A stretch of 64,000 bases of DNA from Streptomyces fumanus (GTDB lineage Bacteria; Actinomycetota; Actinomycetes; Streptomycetales; Streptomycetaceae): NCBI RefSeq assembly GCF_014655295.1, contig NZ_BNBI01000006.1:372001-436000 (forward strand), written 5' to 3'. Numbering within the stretch: position 1 is the stretch's first letter; each line of letters starts with the position of its first letter. Below the pieces are notes generated by a model. That model did not search any database and had not been told where the DNA came from. It was given only the letters and a program-made list of their open reading frames with translations. Positions 35,679 to 43,877 of the stretch are shown here, in pieces. Made by a program: the position numbers and the translations under genes.

Positions 35679-36449
35679 TCAGCTCGTCCGGCCCTTGGCG
35701 TCGAACCGCTTCATCCGGTCCAGCACCGAGTCGGCCGTGGGCCCGTGCAGCTCGTCGACGATCCGGCCGTCCGCGAGGAAGACCACCCGGTCGGCGTAGG
35801 CCGCCGCCACCGGGTCGTGGGTCACCATCACCACCGTCTGCCCCAGCTCCCGCACCGAATTGCGCAGGAAGCCCAGCACCTCGGCGCCGGAGCGGGAGTC
35901 GAGGTTGCCGGTCGGCTCGTCCCCGAAGATGATCTCCGGCTGGGAGGCCAGCGCCCGGGCCACGGCGACGCGCTGCTGCTGGCCGCCGGAGAGCTGCGAG
36001 GGCCGGTGCTCCAGCCGCCCGGACAGCCCGACCATCCCGATCACCGAGTCCAGCCACTGCCGGTCCGGCTTGCGGCCCGCGATGTCCATGGGGAGGGTGA
36101 TGTTCTCCAGCGCCGTCAGCGTCGGCAGCAGGTTGAACGCCTGGAAGATGAAGCCGATCTTGTCCCGGCGGAGCCTGGTCAACTGGCGGTCCTTCAGGGA
36201 CCCCAGCTCGGTCTCCCCGACCCGCACCGAGCCGGACGTGAAGGTGTCGAGCCCGGCCACGCAGTGCATCAGCGTGGACTTGCCGGAGCCGGACGGCCCC
36301 ATGATCGCGGTGAAGCGGCCCCGGGGGAAGTCGACGGTCACCCGGTCCAGGGCGACCACCTTGGTCTCGCCCTGCCCGTAGATCTTCGACAGTTCCGTGG
36401 CGCGGGCGGCCACGTCGGTCGAGCGGTCGGCGATGGGTGCAGTCGTCAC
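35679..36449 (-). CDS. ABC transporter ATP-binding protein (second copy)
   Basis: 256 aa from GTG 36449, preceded by CAGGAG; the ATG at 36500 is in frame but upstream of that box. Walker A GPSGSGKST, LSGGQQQR and IIFGDEPTG are intact. The C-terminal half is almost residue for residue that of the ATPase at 7631-8419. It drives the FtsX-like permease across the repeat-filled gap. Confidence 0.92.
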   Translation of the reverse strand: MTTAPIADRSTDVAARATELSKIYGQGETKVVALDRVTVDFPRGRFTAIMGPSGSGKSTLMHCVAGLDTFTSGSVRVGETELGSLKDRQLTRLRRDKIGFIFQAFNLLPTLTALENITLPMDIAGRKPDRQWLDSVIGMVGLSGRLEHRPSQLSGGQQQRVAVARALASQPEIIFGDEPTGNLDSRSGAEVLGFLRNSVRELGQTVVMVTHDPVAAAYADRVVFLADGRIVDELHGPTADSVLDRMKRFDAKGRTS

Positions 36450-36580
36450 GGAAGAGGCACTCCTGTCGGTACGGCGGTGTGTCGGGGGGACGTGAACCAT
36501 CGTCCCGGCCGGGCGGCGCCGGGGAGTCAGCCGCAGTTCCGGTTCCCGGGGGCGACCTCGGTCGGACGGCCGGGCCGCGT

Positions 36581-36598
36581 GTCATACCTGGGGATGAC
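36581..36598. promoter_or_regulatory. Dyad upstream of second ABC operon
   Basis: GTCATACCTGGGGATGAC pairs at 7 of 8 positions per arm around a 2-nt centre, 132 bp before the ATPase start. Candidate operator or promoter core (CATACCT). Confidence 0.4.
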
Positions 36599-36788
36599 GG
36601 ACGGCTCCGACGTGCGCGTCAGGTCGAGAACCGGTGGAGCGCCCTCGTTCGGACGGTGAAATTCCGTCATTCCGCACGCGTGGCGGAGGACCGCGCACAA
36701 GGCTATTGGCAGGTGCGGACGACCAGTTCGATGGTCTGATGCTCCCTCAGACGCCAATAAAATAAGACAACATCGGTCCACCCGTCCG

Positions 36789-36824
36789 CTGTTCGGGCGA
36801 GGCGTCCCGATAGGCTCGAACCTC
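36789..36824 (+). promoter_or_regulatory. Candidate bldA promoter
   Basis: TGTTCG (36790) and TAGGCT (36812-36817) with about 17 bp between them, ending ~25 nt before the tRNA. The -10 fits Streptomyces TAGRRT-type hexamers. Confidence 0.45.
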
Positions 36825-36843
36825 GACGCGGAGCCCACGGCCT

Positions 36844-36927
36844 GCCCGGATGGTGGAATGCAGACACGGCGAGCTTAAACCTCGCTGCCCCTTCGCGGGC
36901 GTGCCGGTTCGAGTCCGGCTCCGGGCA
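36844..36927 (+). tRNA. bldA: tRNA-Leu (anticodon UAA), bldA
   Basis: 84 nt plus encoded CC. Acceptor GCCCGGA pairs with TCCGGGC, the anticodon loop CTTAAAC gives UAA, a class II long variable arm (CTGCCCCTTCGCGGGCGT) and T-loop GGTTCGAGTCC are present. UAA reads the rare UUA codon: this is the developmental tRNA BldA of Streptomyces. The position next to pobA matches my memory of S. coelicolor. No other tRNA is in the window. Confidence 0.96.
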
Positions 36928-37143
36928 CCTTCGCGAAACGGCTCCCGTGCGGTGTGCGCGCCGGGGGCCTCGTCCTCCTTCTTGCCCGAAGAGCTCGTCC
37001 CACACCCGTTGACACCGGGCGCGTGCGGTCGGAAACTCACGTCAGCGATCGGTGAAGGAATTTTCACCACGCGAACAACGGCCACGCTACCGCACCAGCG
37101 GACATCACCCAAGGGCAACGACGCCAAGCGAAGGGAACGACCG

Positions 37144-38319
37144 ATGCGCACCACCGTCGGCATCATCGGGGCAGGCCCCGCCGGACTCCTCCTCGCCCGG
37201 CTGCTCCGCAACGCCGGGATCGACTCGGTCGTCCTGGAGAGCCGCGACCGGGACTACGTGGAGCGCCGGCAGCGCGCCGGGATCCTGGAGCAGGGCACGG
37301 TGGACGTACTGCGCGAGGCCGGCGCCGGGGAGCGCATGGACCGCGAGGGCCTGCGCCACGACGGCATCGAGCTGAGGTTCGACAAGAAACGGCACCGCGT
37401 CGACTTCCCCGCGCTCACCGGCGGCCGGTCGGTGATGGTGTACGCGCAGACCGAGGTCTGCAAGGACCTGATCGCCCTCCAGCTCAAGGAGGGCGGCCCG
37501 CTGCTGTTCGAGACCGAGGCGCTGGCCGTCGAGGGCGCCGACACCGACCGCCCCCGGGTCCGCTTCCGCCGCGAGGGCGTCGAGGACGTACTGGAGTGCG
37601 AGTACGTCGTCGGCTGCGACGGCTTCTGGGGCGTGGCCCGCAAGGCGGTCCCCGCCGGACTCGCCCGCACCTTCGAACGGACGTACCCCTTCGGCTGGCT
37701 CGGCATCCTGGCCGACGTCGCCCCCTCGCACGACGAACTGGTCTACGCCCGGCACGACCGCGGCTTCGCCCTGCTCTCCATGCGCTCCCCGTCCGTCTCC
37801 CGCCTCTACCTCCAGGTCCCGGCCGGCACCGATGCCGAGCAGTGGGGCGACGAGGAGATCTGGGCCGAGCTGGAACGCCGCTTCGAGACCGCCGACGACT
37901 GGCGCCTGGAGCGCGGCCCGATCACCCAGAAGTCGGTCACCCCCATGCGGTCCTACGTCCACGAACCCATGCGGCACGGCCGGCTCTACCTGGCCGGCGA
38001 CGCGGCCCACATCGTGCCGCCCACCGGCGCCAAGGGCCTCAACCTCGCCGTCGGCGACGTCGTCACCTTCGCGCGGGCCCTGGTCCACCGGCGCGAGACC
38101 GGCTCCGAGGACCTGCTCGACGCCTACTCCGCCACCTGCCTGCGCCGGGTCTGGCAGGCCGAGCGGTTCTCCTACGACATGACCACGCTGCTGCACCGCG
38201 CCCCCGACGCCACCCCCTTCGAGGACCGCCTGGCGACCGCCCGCCTGGAGCGGATCGCCTCCTCCCGGGCCGCCGAGACCGACCTCGCCGAGGCGTACAC
38301 CGGCTTCCCCCTCGGGTGA
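37144..38319 (+). CDS. pobA: 4-hydroxybenzoate 3-monooxygenase
   Basis: 391 aa class A flavoprotein hydroxylase: FAD site IIGAGPAGLLLARLL (~6), DG motif at CDGFWG (~158), and the second FAD motif GDAAHIVPPTGAKGLNLA (~285). Length and QRAGILEQGTVDVLREAG match PobA closely. Converts 4-hydroxybenzoate to protocatechuate with NAD(P)H and O2. AAGGGA precedes the ATG. No protocatechuate-pathway genes are nearby. Confidence 0.93.
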   Translation: MRTTVGIIGAGPAGLLLARLLRNAGIDSVVLESRDRDYVERRQRAGILEQGTVDVLREAGAGERMDREGLRHDGIELRFDKKRHRVDFPALTGGRSVMVYAQTEVCKDLIALQLKEGGPLLFETEALAVEGADTDRPRVRFRREGVEDVLECEYVVGCDGFWGVARKAVPAGLARTFERTYPFGWLGILADVAPSHDELVYARHDRGFALLSMRSPSVSRLYLQVPAGTDAEQWGDEEIWAELERRFETADDWRLERGPITQKSVTPMRSYVHEPMRHGRLYLAGDAAHIVPPTGAKGLNLAVGDVVTFARALVHRRETGSEDLLDAYSATCLRRVWQAERFSYDMTTLLHRAPDATPFEDRLATARLERIASSRAAETDLAEAYTGFPLG

Positions 38320-38452
38320 GGGGAATCACCGGCCCGCGTAGCGTGTTCCGCAGCGGTGAGAGGGAAAGATCCTCCCCAAGCAGTAGGGTCATCCCTTTGC
38401 CGTTCCATTACTCTTGAGCCAAGGCTGCGCAGTGTGGCCATGGAGGAGTGAA

Positions 38453-39343
38453 ATGAGGAGCAGAAACCCGGTCTTCTCGCGACGGGGGTTCAGCCGCGAC
38501 AACGGCTACGCGGGCTTCAACACCGCGCCGCAGGCCGGGGGACCCGCTGTCGCCACGCAGGGCAACCCGTACGCCCAGCCGACCGGCAACCCGTACGCGC
38601 AGAACCCGTACGCCCAGCAGGACCTGCAGTACGGCGCCCCGCAGGCGCCGGCCGCCACCGACCGGATGACCATCGACGACGTCGTGCTGCGCACCGGCAC
38701 CACGCTCGGCGTGCTCATCGTCACCGCGGCGCTGTCCTGGGCCCTGCTGCCCGTCGACGACGCCAACATCTCGCGGTCCTACGGCATCGCCGTCGGCGCC
38801 GCCCTGGTCGGCATGGTGCTGGCGCTCGTCCAGTCCTTCAAGCGCACGGCCGTGCCCGCGCTGATCCTCGCCTACGCCGCGTTCGAGGGCGTCTTCCTCG
38901 GCGTGGTCTCCAGCGTCGTCGACAACCGCATCGCGGACGGCGCCGCCATGCAGGCCGTGATCGGCACCATGGCGGTCTTCGCCGCCGTGCTGGTCGCCTA
39001 CAAGGCGGGCTGGATCCGGGTCAACCGGCGCTTCGTCGGCTTCGTGCTGGCCGCCTCGCTCGGCTTCGTCCTGCTGATGATGGTGAACCTGCTGTTCGCC
39101 GTCTTCGGCGGCGGTGACGGCCTCGGCTTCCGCAGCGGCGCCCTCGGCGTCCTCTTCGGTGTCGTCGGCGTCATCCTCGGCGCGCTCTTCCTCGCCCTGG
39201 ACTTCAAGCAGGTCGAGGACGGCATCGCCTACGGCGCCCCGCGCAAGGAGGCGTGGCTCGCCGCCTTCGGCCTCACCCTGACGCTGGTCTGGCTCTACCT
39301 GGAGTTCCTGCGTCTGATCGCCATCCTGAACAGCAACGACTGA
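38453..39343 (+). CDS. Bax inhibitor-1/YccA-like membrane protein
   Basis: 296 aa: a cytoplasmic N-terminus with tandem NPYAQ repeats (residues ~38-60), then seven hydrophobic helices (~80-290) of the Bax_1_I family. Perfect GGAGG box before the ATG. Family members leak Ca2+/H+ or regulate membrane proteases; in Streptomyces the role is unknown. Followed by a strong terminator. Confidence 0.9.
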   Translation: MRSRNPVFSRRGFSRDNGYAGFNTAPQAGGPAVATQGNPYAQPTGNPYAQNPYAQQDLQYGAPQAPAATDRMTIDDVVLRTGTTLGVLIVTAALSWALLPVDDANISRSYGIAVGAALVGMVLALVQSFKRTAVPALILAYAAFEGVFLGVVSSVVDNRIADGAAMQAVIGTMAVFAAVLVAYKAGWIRVNRRFVGFVLAASLGFVLLMMVNLLFAVFGGGDGLGFRSGALGVLFGVVGVILGALFLALDFKQVEDGIAYGAPRKEAWLAAFGLTLTLVWLYLEFLRLIAILNSND

Positions 39344-39360
39344 CCCCGCCCGCCCGGCAC

Positions 39361-39392
39361 AAGGGCCCCCGGCGCTGCCGCCGGGGGCCCTT
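39361..39392 (+). terminator. Terminator after YccA-like gene
   Basis: 13-bp perfect stem AAGGGCCCCCGGC (39361-39373) with 39380-39392, 6-nt loop. Confidence 0.9.
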
Positions 39393-39423
39393 CGGCGTGT
39401 GCGGGACGCCGCCTGCCGCGCTG

Positions 39424-39654
39424 CTAGGCCAGCCGGCGCGCGGCCCTCCTCAGGTCGTACTCGTGGACGATGGCCTTGGCGTGGCCGTAGGCGAGGTTGT
39501 GCTCGTGCCGGAGCCAGCTCACCTTCTCCTCGAAGCGGAAGAGAGCGGGACCTTCCTCGACGGTGCGCAGCCAGTCGGCGATCTCACGACCGGTGCAATG
39601 GGGGATGCGGGCGAGCAGATTGCGATGGGTCTCCTCGGAGAGGACATGGGACAT
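39424..39654 (-). CDS. DUF4287-type small protein
   Basis: 76 aa, MSHVLSEETHRNLLARIPHCTGREIADWLRTVEEGP... with late LAYGHAKAIVHEYDLRRA, the DUF4287 signature. GGAGG lies upstream of the ATG. Function unknown. Confidence 0.88.
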   Translation of the reverse strand: MSHVLSEETHRNLLARIPHCTGREIADWLRTVEEGPALFRFEEKVSWLRHEHNLAYGHAKAIVHEYDLRRAARRLA

Positions 39655-39744
39655 CGGCGCCTCCGGACGTATGGGATGTATGCCGGTCCTTCAGGTCACC
39701 GTGCCTGAGCCGCCGCCCGTTGGCAACAGTCCCGCACCGCCGCG

Positions 39745-39759
39745 TACGCTCACGCCGTG
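39745..39759 (+). promoter_or_regulatory. Leaderless promoter of a small gene
   Basis: TACGCT (39745-39750), 6-nt spacer, GTG at 39757, no ribosome-binding site. Confidence 0.65.
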
Positions 39760-40068
39760 GTTGATACGACGCCCCTGACCCGCGCGGTCGAGCACTTCGC
39801 CGACCGGCTCCGGGCCGCCCCGCAGAGCCGTCTGCAGCGCGGCGCCGCCGCGGCGGCACTGGACCTGGCCCGGGAGATGTCCCGCCGCGCCCAGCTCGCC
39901 GAGGACCCCGGGGCCGAGCCCCGCGAGATGCCGGACGCCGGGATGTTCGCCGCCGCCGACCAGATCACCGTCGCCGGGAACGACCTCGCGCTCGTCCTGC
40001 GCGACGGGGCGGAAGTGGAGGAAGCCGTACGGCTGGTCGCGCGGGCACAGGAACGCGCCGGGGTGTGA
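39757..40068 (+). CDS. Small Ala/Arg-rich hypothetical protein
   Basis: 103 aa, mostly helical, Ala/Arg/Glu-rich (LQRGAAAAALDLAREMSRRAQ) with a C-terminal VAGNDLALVL-EVEEAVRLVARA part. No recognised domain and no membrane segment. The GC-rich helix heptads could form a dimer. Transcribed from a leaderless promoter. Confidence 0.75.
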   Translation: MVDTTPLTRAVEHFADRLRAAPQSRLQRGAAAAALDLAREMSRRAQLAEDPGAEPREMPDAGMFAAADQITVAGNDLALVLRDGAEVEEAVRLVARAQERAGV

Positions 40069-40122
40069 CCCCGGCGCGCCGCCGGTCCGTACGGCTGCGT
40101 CCGTACAGCAGTGTTCGTACGG

Positions 40123-40893
40123 TCAGAGCGAGGCGATGACCCGGTCCGCCAGGACGTACACGCTCTCCCCGCCGCAGGCGAAGGTCAGCGCGTAGGCGCC
40201 CGAGACGCCCGAGCCGCCCAGCAGCACCGGGACGTCACCCGCGCGCAGCGCCGCGGCCAGGCGCTCCGCGGTCTCCCGGTGGCCCGGTGTCATGCACAGC
40301 GTCGTCCCGTCCACGAAGACGTACACGTCCAGCGTGCCCAGCGGCCCCGGCCGGACGTCCGTCAGCTCCACCTGCCCGGCGGCCAGCTCCTCCAGCACGG
40401 CGAGGGTGCGCTCGTGGTCGCTGATCACCGGCGAGGGGTTGGGCACGAAGTCCGGGTGCGAGGGGTGGCGGCGGCGGGCGGCGGCCAGCTCGGCGGACTC
40501 GCCCGCGGGCTCCTCGGCCTCCGCCACCGGCTCCAGGCCCATGAAGTCGGCCTGCCGGGGCAGATACGGCTCGCTGTCGGACAGCCCCAGCAGCAGCGGG
40601 GTGTCGGAGGCGTCGCGGGCCTCCTGCGCGGCCCAGAAGGCGCGGGCCTCGGCGAGTTCCCGCTCCCGCTCCTCGGCCAGCGCCTGGGCGACGGCGGCCC
40701 GTATCTCGTCGGCGTCGGCCGTGGTCCGGGCGGCGGGCACCCGGCCGCGCAGGGCCGCGGCGCGGCTCTCGGCCAGCTCCGTGCGCAGGGCCGCGACCTG
40801 GCGGCGCAGCACCCGCACGCCGCGCAGGACGGCGACGCCCACGGCACCGGTGGCTGCCGTGGTGAGCAGCAGGGCGATCGATGTGGCGCTCAC
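40123..40893 (-). CDS. Hypothetical membrane-anchored protein
   Basis: 256 aa, GTG start with GGGAG 7 nt upstream. One N-terminal helix (~6-26, ATSIALLLTTAATGAVGVAV) then an Arg/Glu coiled-coil stretch (~30-95) and an acidic/Gly C-terminal domain with FVDGTTLCMTPGHRE and GESVYVLADRV. No family I recognise. It converges with the previous small gene through palindromic CCGTACGG-containing DNA at 40084-40122. Confidence 0.75.
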   Translation of the reverse strand: MSATSIALLLTTAATGAVGVAVLRGVRVLRRQVAALRTELAESRAAALRGRVPAARTTADADEIRAAVAQALAEERERELAEARAFWAAQEARDASDTPLLLGLSDSEPYLPRQADFMGLEPVAEAEEPAGESAELAAARRRHPSHPDFVPNPSPVISDHERTLAVLEELAAGQVELTDVRPGPLGTLDVYVFVDGTTLCMTPGHRETAERLAAALRAGDVPVLLGGSGVSGAYALTFACGGESVYVLADRVIASL

Positions 40894-41091
40894 TGACGTA
40901 CTCCCGGTTCAAGGTCGACCCCCGACTTCCTACATCAGCTTGAAGGCCGGACTAACCCGCTGTCAGTGCGTAACGTCACGAACCGGACAGGTCTTTGGGC
41001 CCGTACGTCACTGCTGGGGCCCATCTGACCTGCGTAAATCCCGGTGGCGAGGGAGATAGGTCACATCCTGGGGGAGATTGGGTCACAAAAC

Positions 41092-41125
41092 GGCCCAGAA
41101 CCCTGGTGTTCCGGGGTTCCGGGCC
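41092..41125 (-). terminator. Thiolase terminator
   Basis: 12-bp stem (41092-41103 with 41114-41125) with one mismatch, 10-nt loop, 47 nt past the thiolase stop. Confidence 0.75.
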
Positions 41126-41172
41126 GGTATGTGACGCTCGGTCGCGGGGGTGCTACCGAAGGTTCGCGCCGG

Positions 41173-42393
41173 TCAGCTCAGACGCTCGATGACCATGGCC
41201 ATGCCCTGGCCGCCGCCGACGCACATCGTCTCCAGGCCGAACTGCTTGTCGTGCCACTGCAGGGAGTTGATCAGCGTGCCGGTGATGCGGGCGCCGGTCA
41301 TGCCGAAGGGGTGGCCGACCGCGATGGCGCCGCCGTTGACGTTGAGCTTCTCCAGCGGGATGCCCAGCTCGCGGTAGGAGGGGATCACCTGGGCGGCGAA
41401 CGCCTCGTTGATCTCGACCAGGTCGATGTCGTCGATGGTCAGTCCGGCGCGGGCCAGGGCCTGCTTGCTCGCCTCGACCGGGCCGAGGCCCATGATCTCG
41501 GGGGAGAGGCCGGAGACGCCGGTGGAGACGATCCGGGCCAGCGGGGTCAGGCCCAGCTCGCGGGCCTTGGTGTCGCTCATGATCACCAGGGCGGCGGCGC
41601 CGTCGTTGAGCGGGCAGCAGTTGCCGGCGGTGACCAGGCCGTCGGGGCGGAAGACGGGCTTGAGGCCCTGCACGCCCTCCAGGGTGACGCCGGGACGGGG
41701 GCCGTCGTCCTTGCCGATCACCGTGCCGTCCGGGAGCGTCACGGGGGTGATCTCCCGCTCCCAGAAGCCGTTCTTGATGGCCTCCTCCGCGAGGTTCTGC
41801 GAGCGGACGCCGAACTCGTCCATCTCCTGGCGGGTGACGCCCTTGAGGCGGGCCAGGTTCTCGGCGGTCTGGCCCATCGCGATGTACGGGTCGGGCAGCA
41901 GGCCGTCCTCGCGCGGGTCGTGCCAGGTGGTGCCCTCCTGCTGGGCGACCTCGGCGGTGCGGGCCTCGGCCTCGGCGAACAGCGGGTTGTGCGTGTCCGG
42001 GAGGCTGTCGGAGTTGCCCTTGGTGAAGCGGGAGACCATCTCGACGCCGGCCGAGACGAAGACGTCGCCCTCGCCGGCCTTGATGGCGTGCAGCGCCATG
42101 CGGCTGGTCTGCAGGGAGGAGGAGCAGTACCGGGTGACCGTGCAGCCGGGCAGGTGGTCCATGCCCATCTGCACGGCGACGATCCGGCCGAGGTTGTTGC
42201 CCTGCTCGCCGCCGGGCAGGCCGCAGCCGAGCATCAGGTCGTCGATGTCCTCCGGGTCCAGCTCCGGGACCTTGGCGAGAGCGGCCTGGATGATGGTGGC
42301 GGCCAGGTCGTCCGGGCGCAGTTCCTTGAGCGAGCCCTTGAAGGCGCGGCCGATGGGGGAGCGGGCGGCTGAGACGATCACGGCTTCGGGCAT
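41173..42393 (-). CDS. Acetyl-CoA C-acyltransferase (thiolase)
   Basis: 406 aa. Nucleophilic Cys 90 in RYCSSSLQ, the GGAIAVGHPFGMTGAR His loop, and second Cys in CVGGGQGMAMV are all present, so the enzyme should be active. It either degrades 3-ketoacyl-CoA or condenses acetyl-CoA. The adjacent GTG at 42396 precedes the ATG; ATG 42393 keeps GGAG at 5 nt spacing. Single gene. Confidence 0.93.
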   Translation of the reverse strand: MPEAVIVSAARSPIGRAFKGSLKELRPDDLAATIIQAALAKVPELDPEDIDDLMLGCGLPGGEQGNNLGRIVAVQMGMDHLPGCTVTRYCSSSLQTSRMALHAIKAGEGDVFVSAGVEMVSRFTKGNSDSLPDTHNPLFAEAEARTAEVAQQEGTTWHDPREDGLLPDPYIAMGQTAENLARLKGVTRQEMDEFGVRSQNLAEEAIKNGFWEREITPVTLPDGTVIGKDDGPRPGVTLEGVQGLKPVFRPDGLVTAGNCCPLNDGAAALVIMSDTKARELGLTPLARIVSTGVSGLSPEIMGLGPVEASKQALARAGLTIDDIDLVEINEAFAAQVIPSYRELGIPLEKLNVNGGAIAVGHPFGMTGARITGTLINSLQWHDKQFGLETMCVGGGQGMAMVIERLS

Positions 42394-42432
42394 CACGGCT
42401 CCAGACGACGACGGTAGGGCGTACGGGGGAAA

Positions 42433-43608
42433 TTACCCGTAGGTAAGCTCCCGGTCACTGCCATTGTCGTGTGATGCGGGCCTCTTTTCCAAGCGCTTGC
42501 TTAGCGCGTCGGAGGGTGGTTGCGCCGACGGGCCGGCGGGGACCCCGGCGGGGGCGGGCAGCGGGGCGAACAGCACCCGGTCCACCGGCGGCCGGGTCAG
42601 CGGCTGGACCAGCCGCCGCACCGGCGGCGAGGCCAGCACCGCCGCCAGCGTCACCCCGAACAGCAGCAGTCCGAGCAGCTCCAGTCGGGTGTCGGTCCGC
42701 TCGATCAGGCCCTTCTCCCGCAGCGGGAGGATCACCAGCGGATGCAGCAGATAGACGGTGAAGCCGCCCGACCCCAGCACGGAGATCAGCGGCAGCCGCC
42801 GCTTCGGCATCACCCGCAGCAGGCACATCACCAGCCCCGCCGCCGAGGCCAGCACCAGCAGCCGCACCACCCAGGCGCCCTCCATGCCCAGCGGGGTGTC
42901 GGCGGTGTACGCGTGCCGCATCGACAGCCAGGTGCCCTTCACCTCCGCGTGCCACAGCAGGCCCACCACGCCCGAGCCGAGCAGCCCCGCCACCGCCACC
43001 GGCAGGCTCCACCGGGCCGCGAACCAGTCCCGCAGCAGGCCCTGGCCCAGTTGCCAGCCGAAGTAGAACAGCGGCAGGTACACCAGGGTGCGGCTGGCCG
43101 AGAGGGTCAGCCCGAACTCGTCGACGTACCCGACCGCGAGCGCGACCGCCGTGGTGACCAGCAGCGGGTGCCGCAACTGGACGACCAGCGGCAGCAGCAA
43201 CCGCCAGAAGAACAGCGACATCAGGAACCACAGCGTCCACGGCAACTGGACCACGTACACCTTGAAGGGGCCGCCGAGCGCGTACTGCTCCAGCGAGAAC
43301 AGCAGGCTGAAGACGAGCGCGGGCAGCACGATGCTGCGCAGCAGGGTACGGGTCTGCCGCGGGCCCAGCGGGCCCCCGCTGCTGAAGACGCCGGCCAGGA
43401 CGACGAAGACCGGCACCCGGAACGCCCAGGTCGCCACGTGGAAGACGGCCAGCGACTCATGGCGGCTCATGATGCTGCCGACGGTGTGCAGGACCACGAT
43501 CAGCGCGGCCGAGACGAACCGGGTGTTGTCCCACCAGGGGTCCCGGTCGGGGCGGACGGGCCGGGGGTGGTCGGCGGATCTCGGCGGCGGCTTCTTCATC
43601 GCGGGCAC
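42433..43608 (-). CDS. Acyltransferase 3-type membrane protein
   Basis: 391 aa from GTG 43608 or 388 from ATG 43599; the AGGAG box is too close to one and a little far from the other. About ten helices with WWDNTRFVSAALIVVLHTVG at the start and FTVYLLHPLVILPL later, as in AT-3 family O-acyltransferases that modify lipids, sugars or antibiotics. The first helix has the conserved His of the family. Substrate unknown. Confidence 0.87.
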   Translation of the reverse strand: MPAMKKPPPRSADHPRPVRPDRDPWWDNTRFVSAALIVVLHTVGSIMSRHESLAVFHVATWAFRVPVFVVLAGVFSSGGPLGPRQTRTLLRSIVLPALVFSLLFSLEQYALGGPFKVYVVQLPWTLWFLMSLFFWRLLLPLVVQLRHPLLVTTAVALAVGYVDEFGLTLSASRTLVYLPLFYFGWQLGQGLLRDWFAARWSLPVAVAGLLGSGVVGLLWHAEVKGTWLSMRHAYTADTPLGMEGAWVVRLLVLASAAGLVMCLLRVMPKRRLPLISVLGSGGFTVYLLHPLVILPLREKGLIERTDTRLELLGLLLFGVTLAAVLASPPVRRLVQPLTRPPVDRVLFAPLPAPAGVPAGPSAQPPSDALSKRLEKRPASHDNGSDRELTYG

Positions 43609-43619
43609 AGGCTCCTGAC

Positions 43620-43877
43620 AGCGAGGTCACAGGACAGAGCCGCCCACCATCCCCAGGCCGGGGAAGCCACGGGTTACGGGGGGCGGCTCGGTCGGTGAAC
43701 GCTGGGTGTACGGAAGGTCCTGGGGGTGTGAGGGGGGCTGGGGGTGCGGGAGGTCCCGGGGGCGTGGGGGGCTGATGGGTGGGGAGTGGTGGGGCGCCTG
43801 TGTCCTGCGGTGCGCGCGGTGGTGGGGGTGCCGTGCCGTGCGGGGCGCGCGGTGGTGGGGTGTCGTGCCGGGTGCCC
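43620..43877. other. G-rich intergenic region
   Basis: 258 bp with many GGG-GGGGGG runs on the plus strand (43720-43870) and repeated CGCGCGGTGGTGGGG units. No gene is supported; G-quadruplex formation is possible (see findings). Confidence 0.6.
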
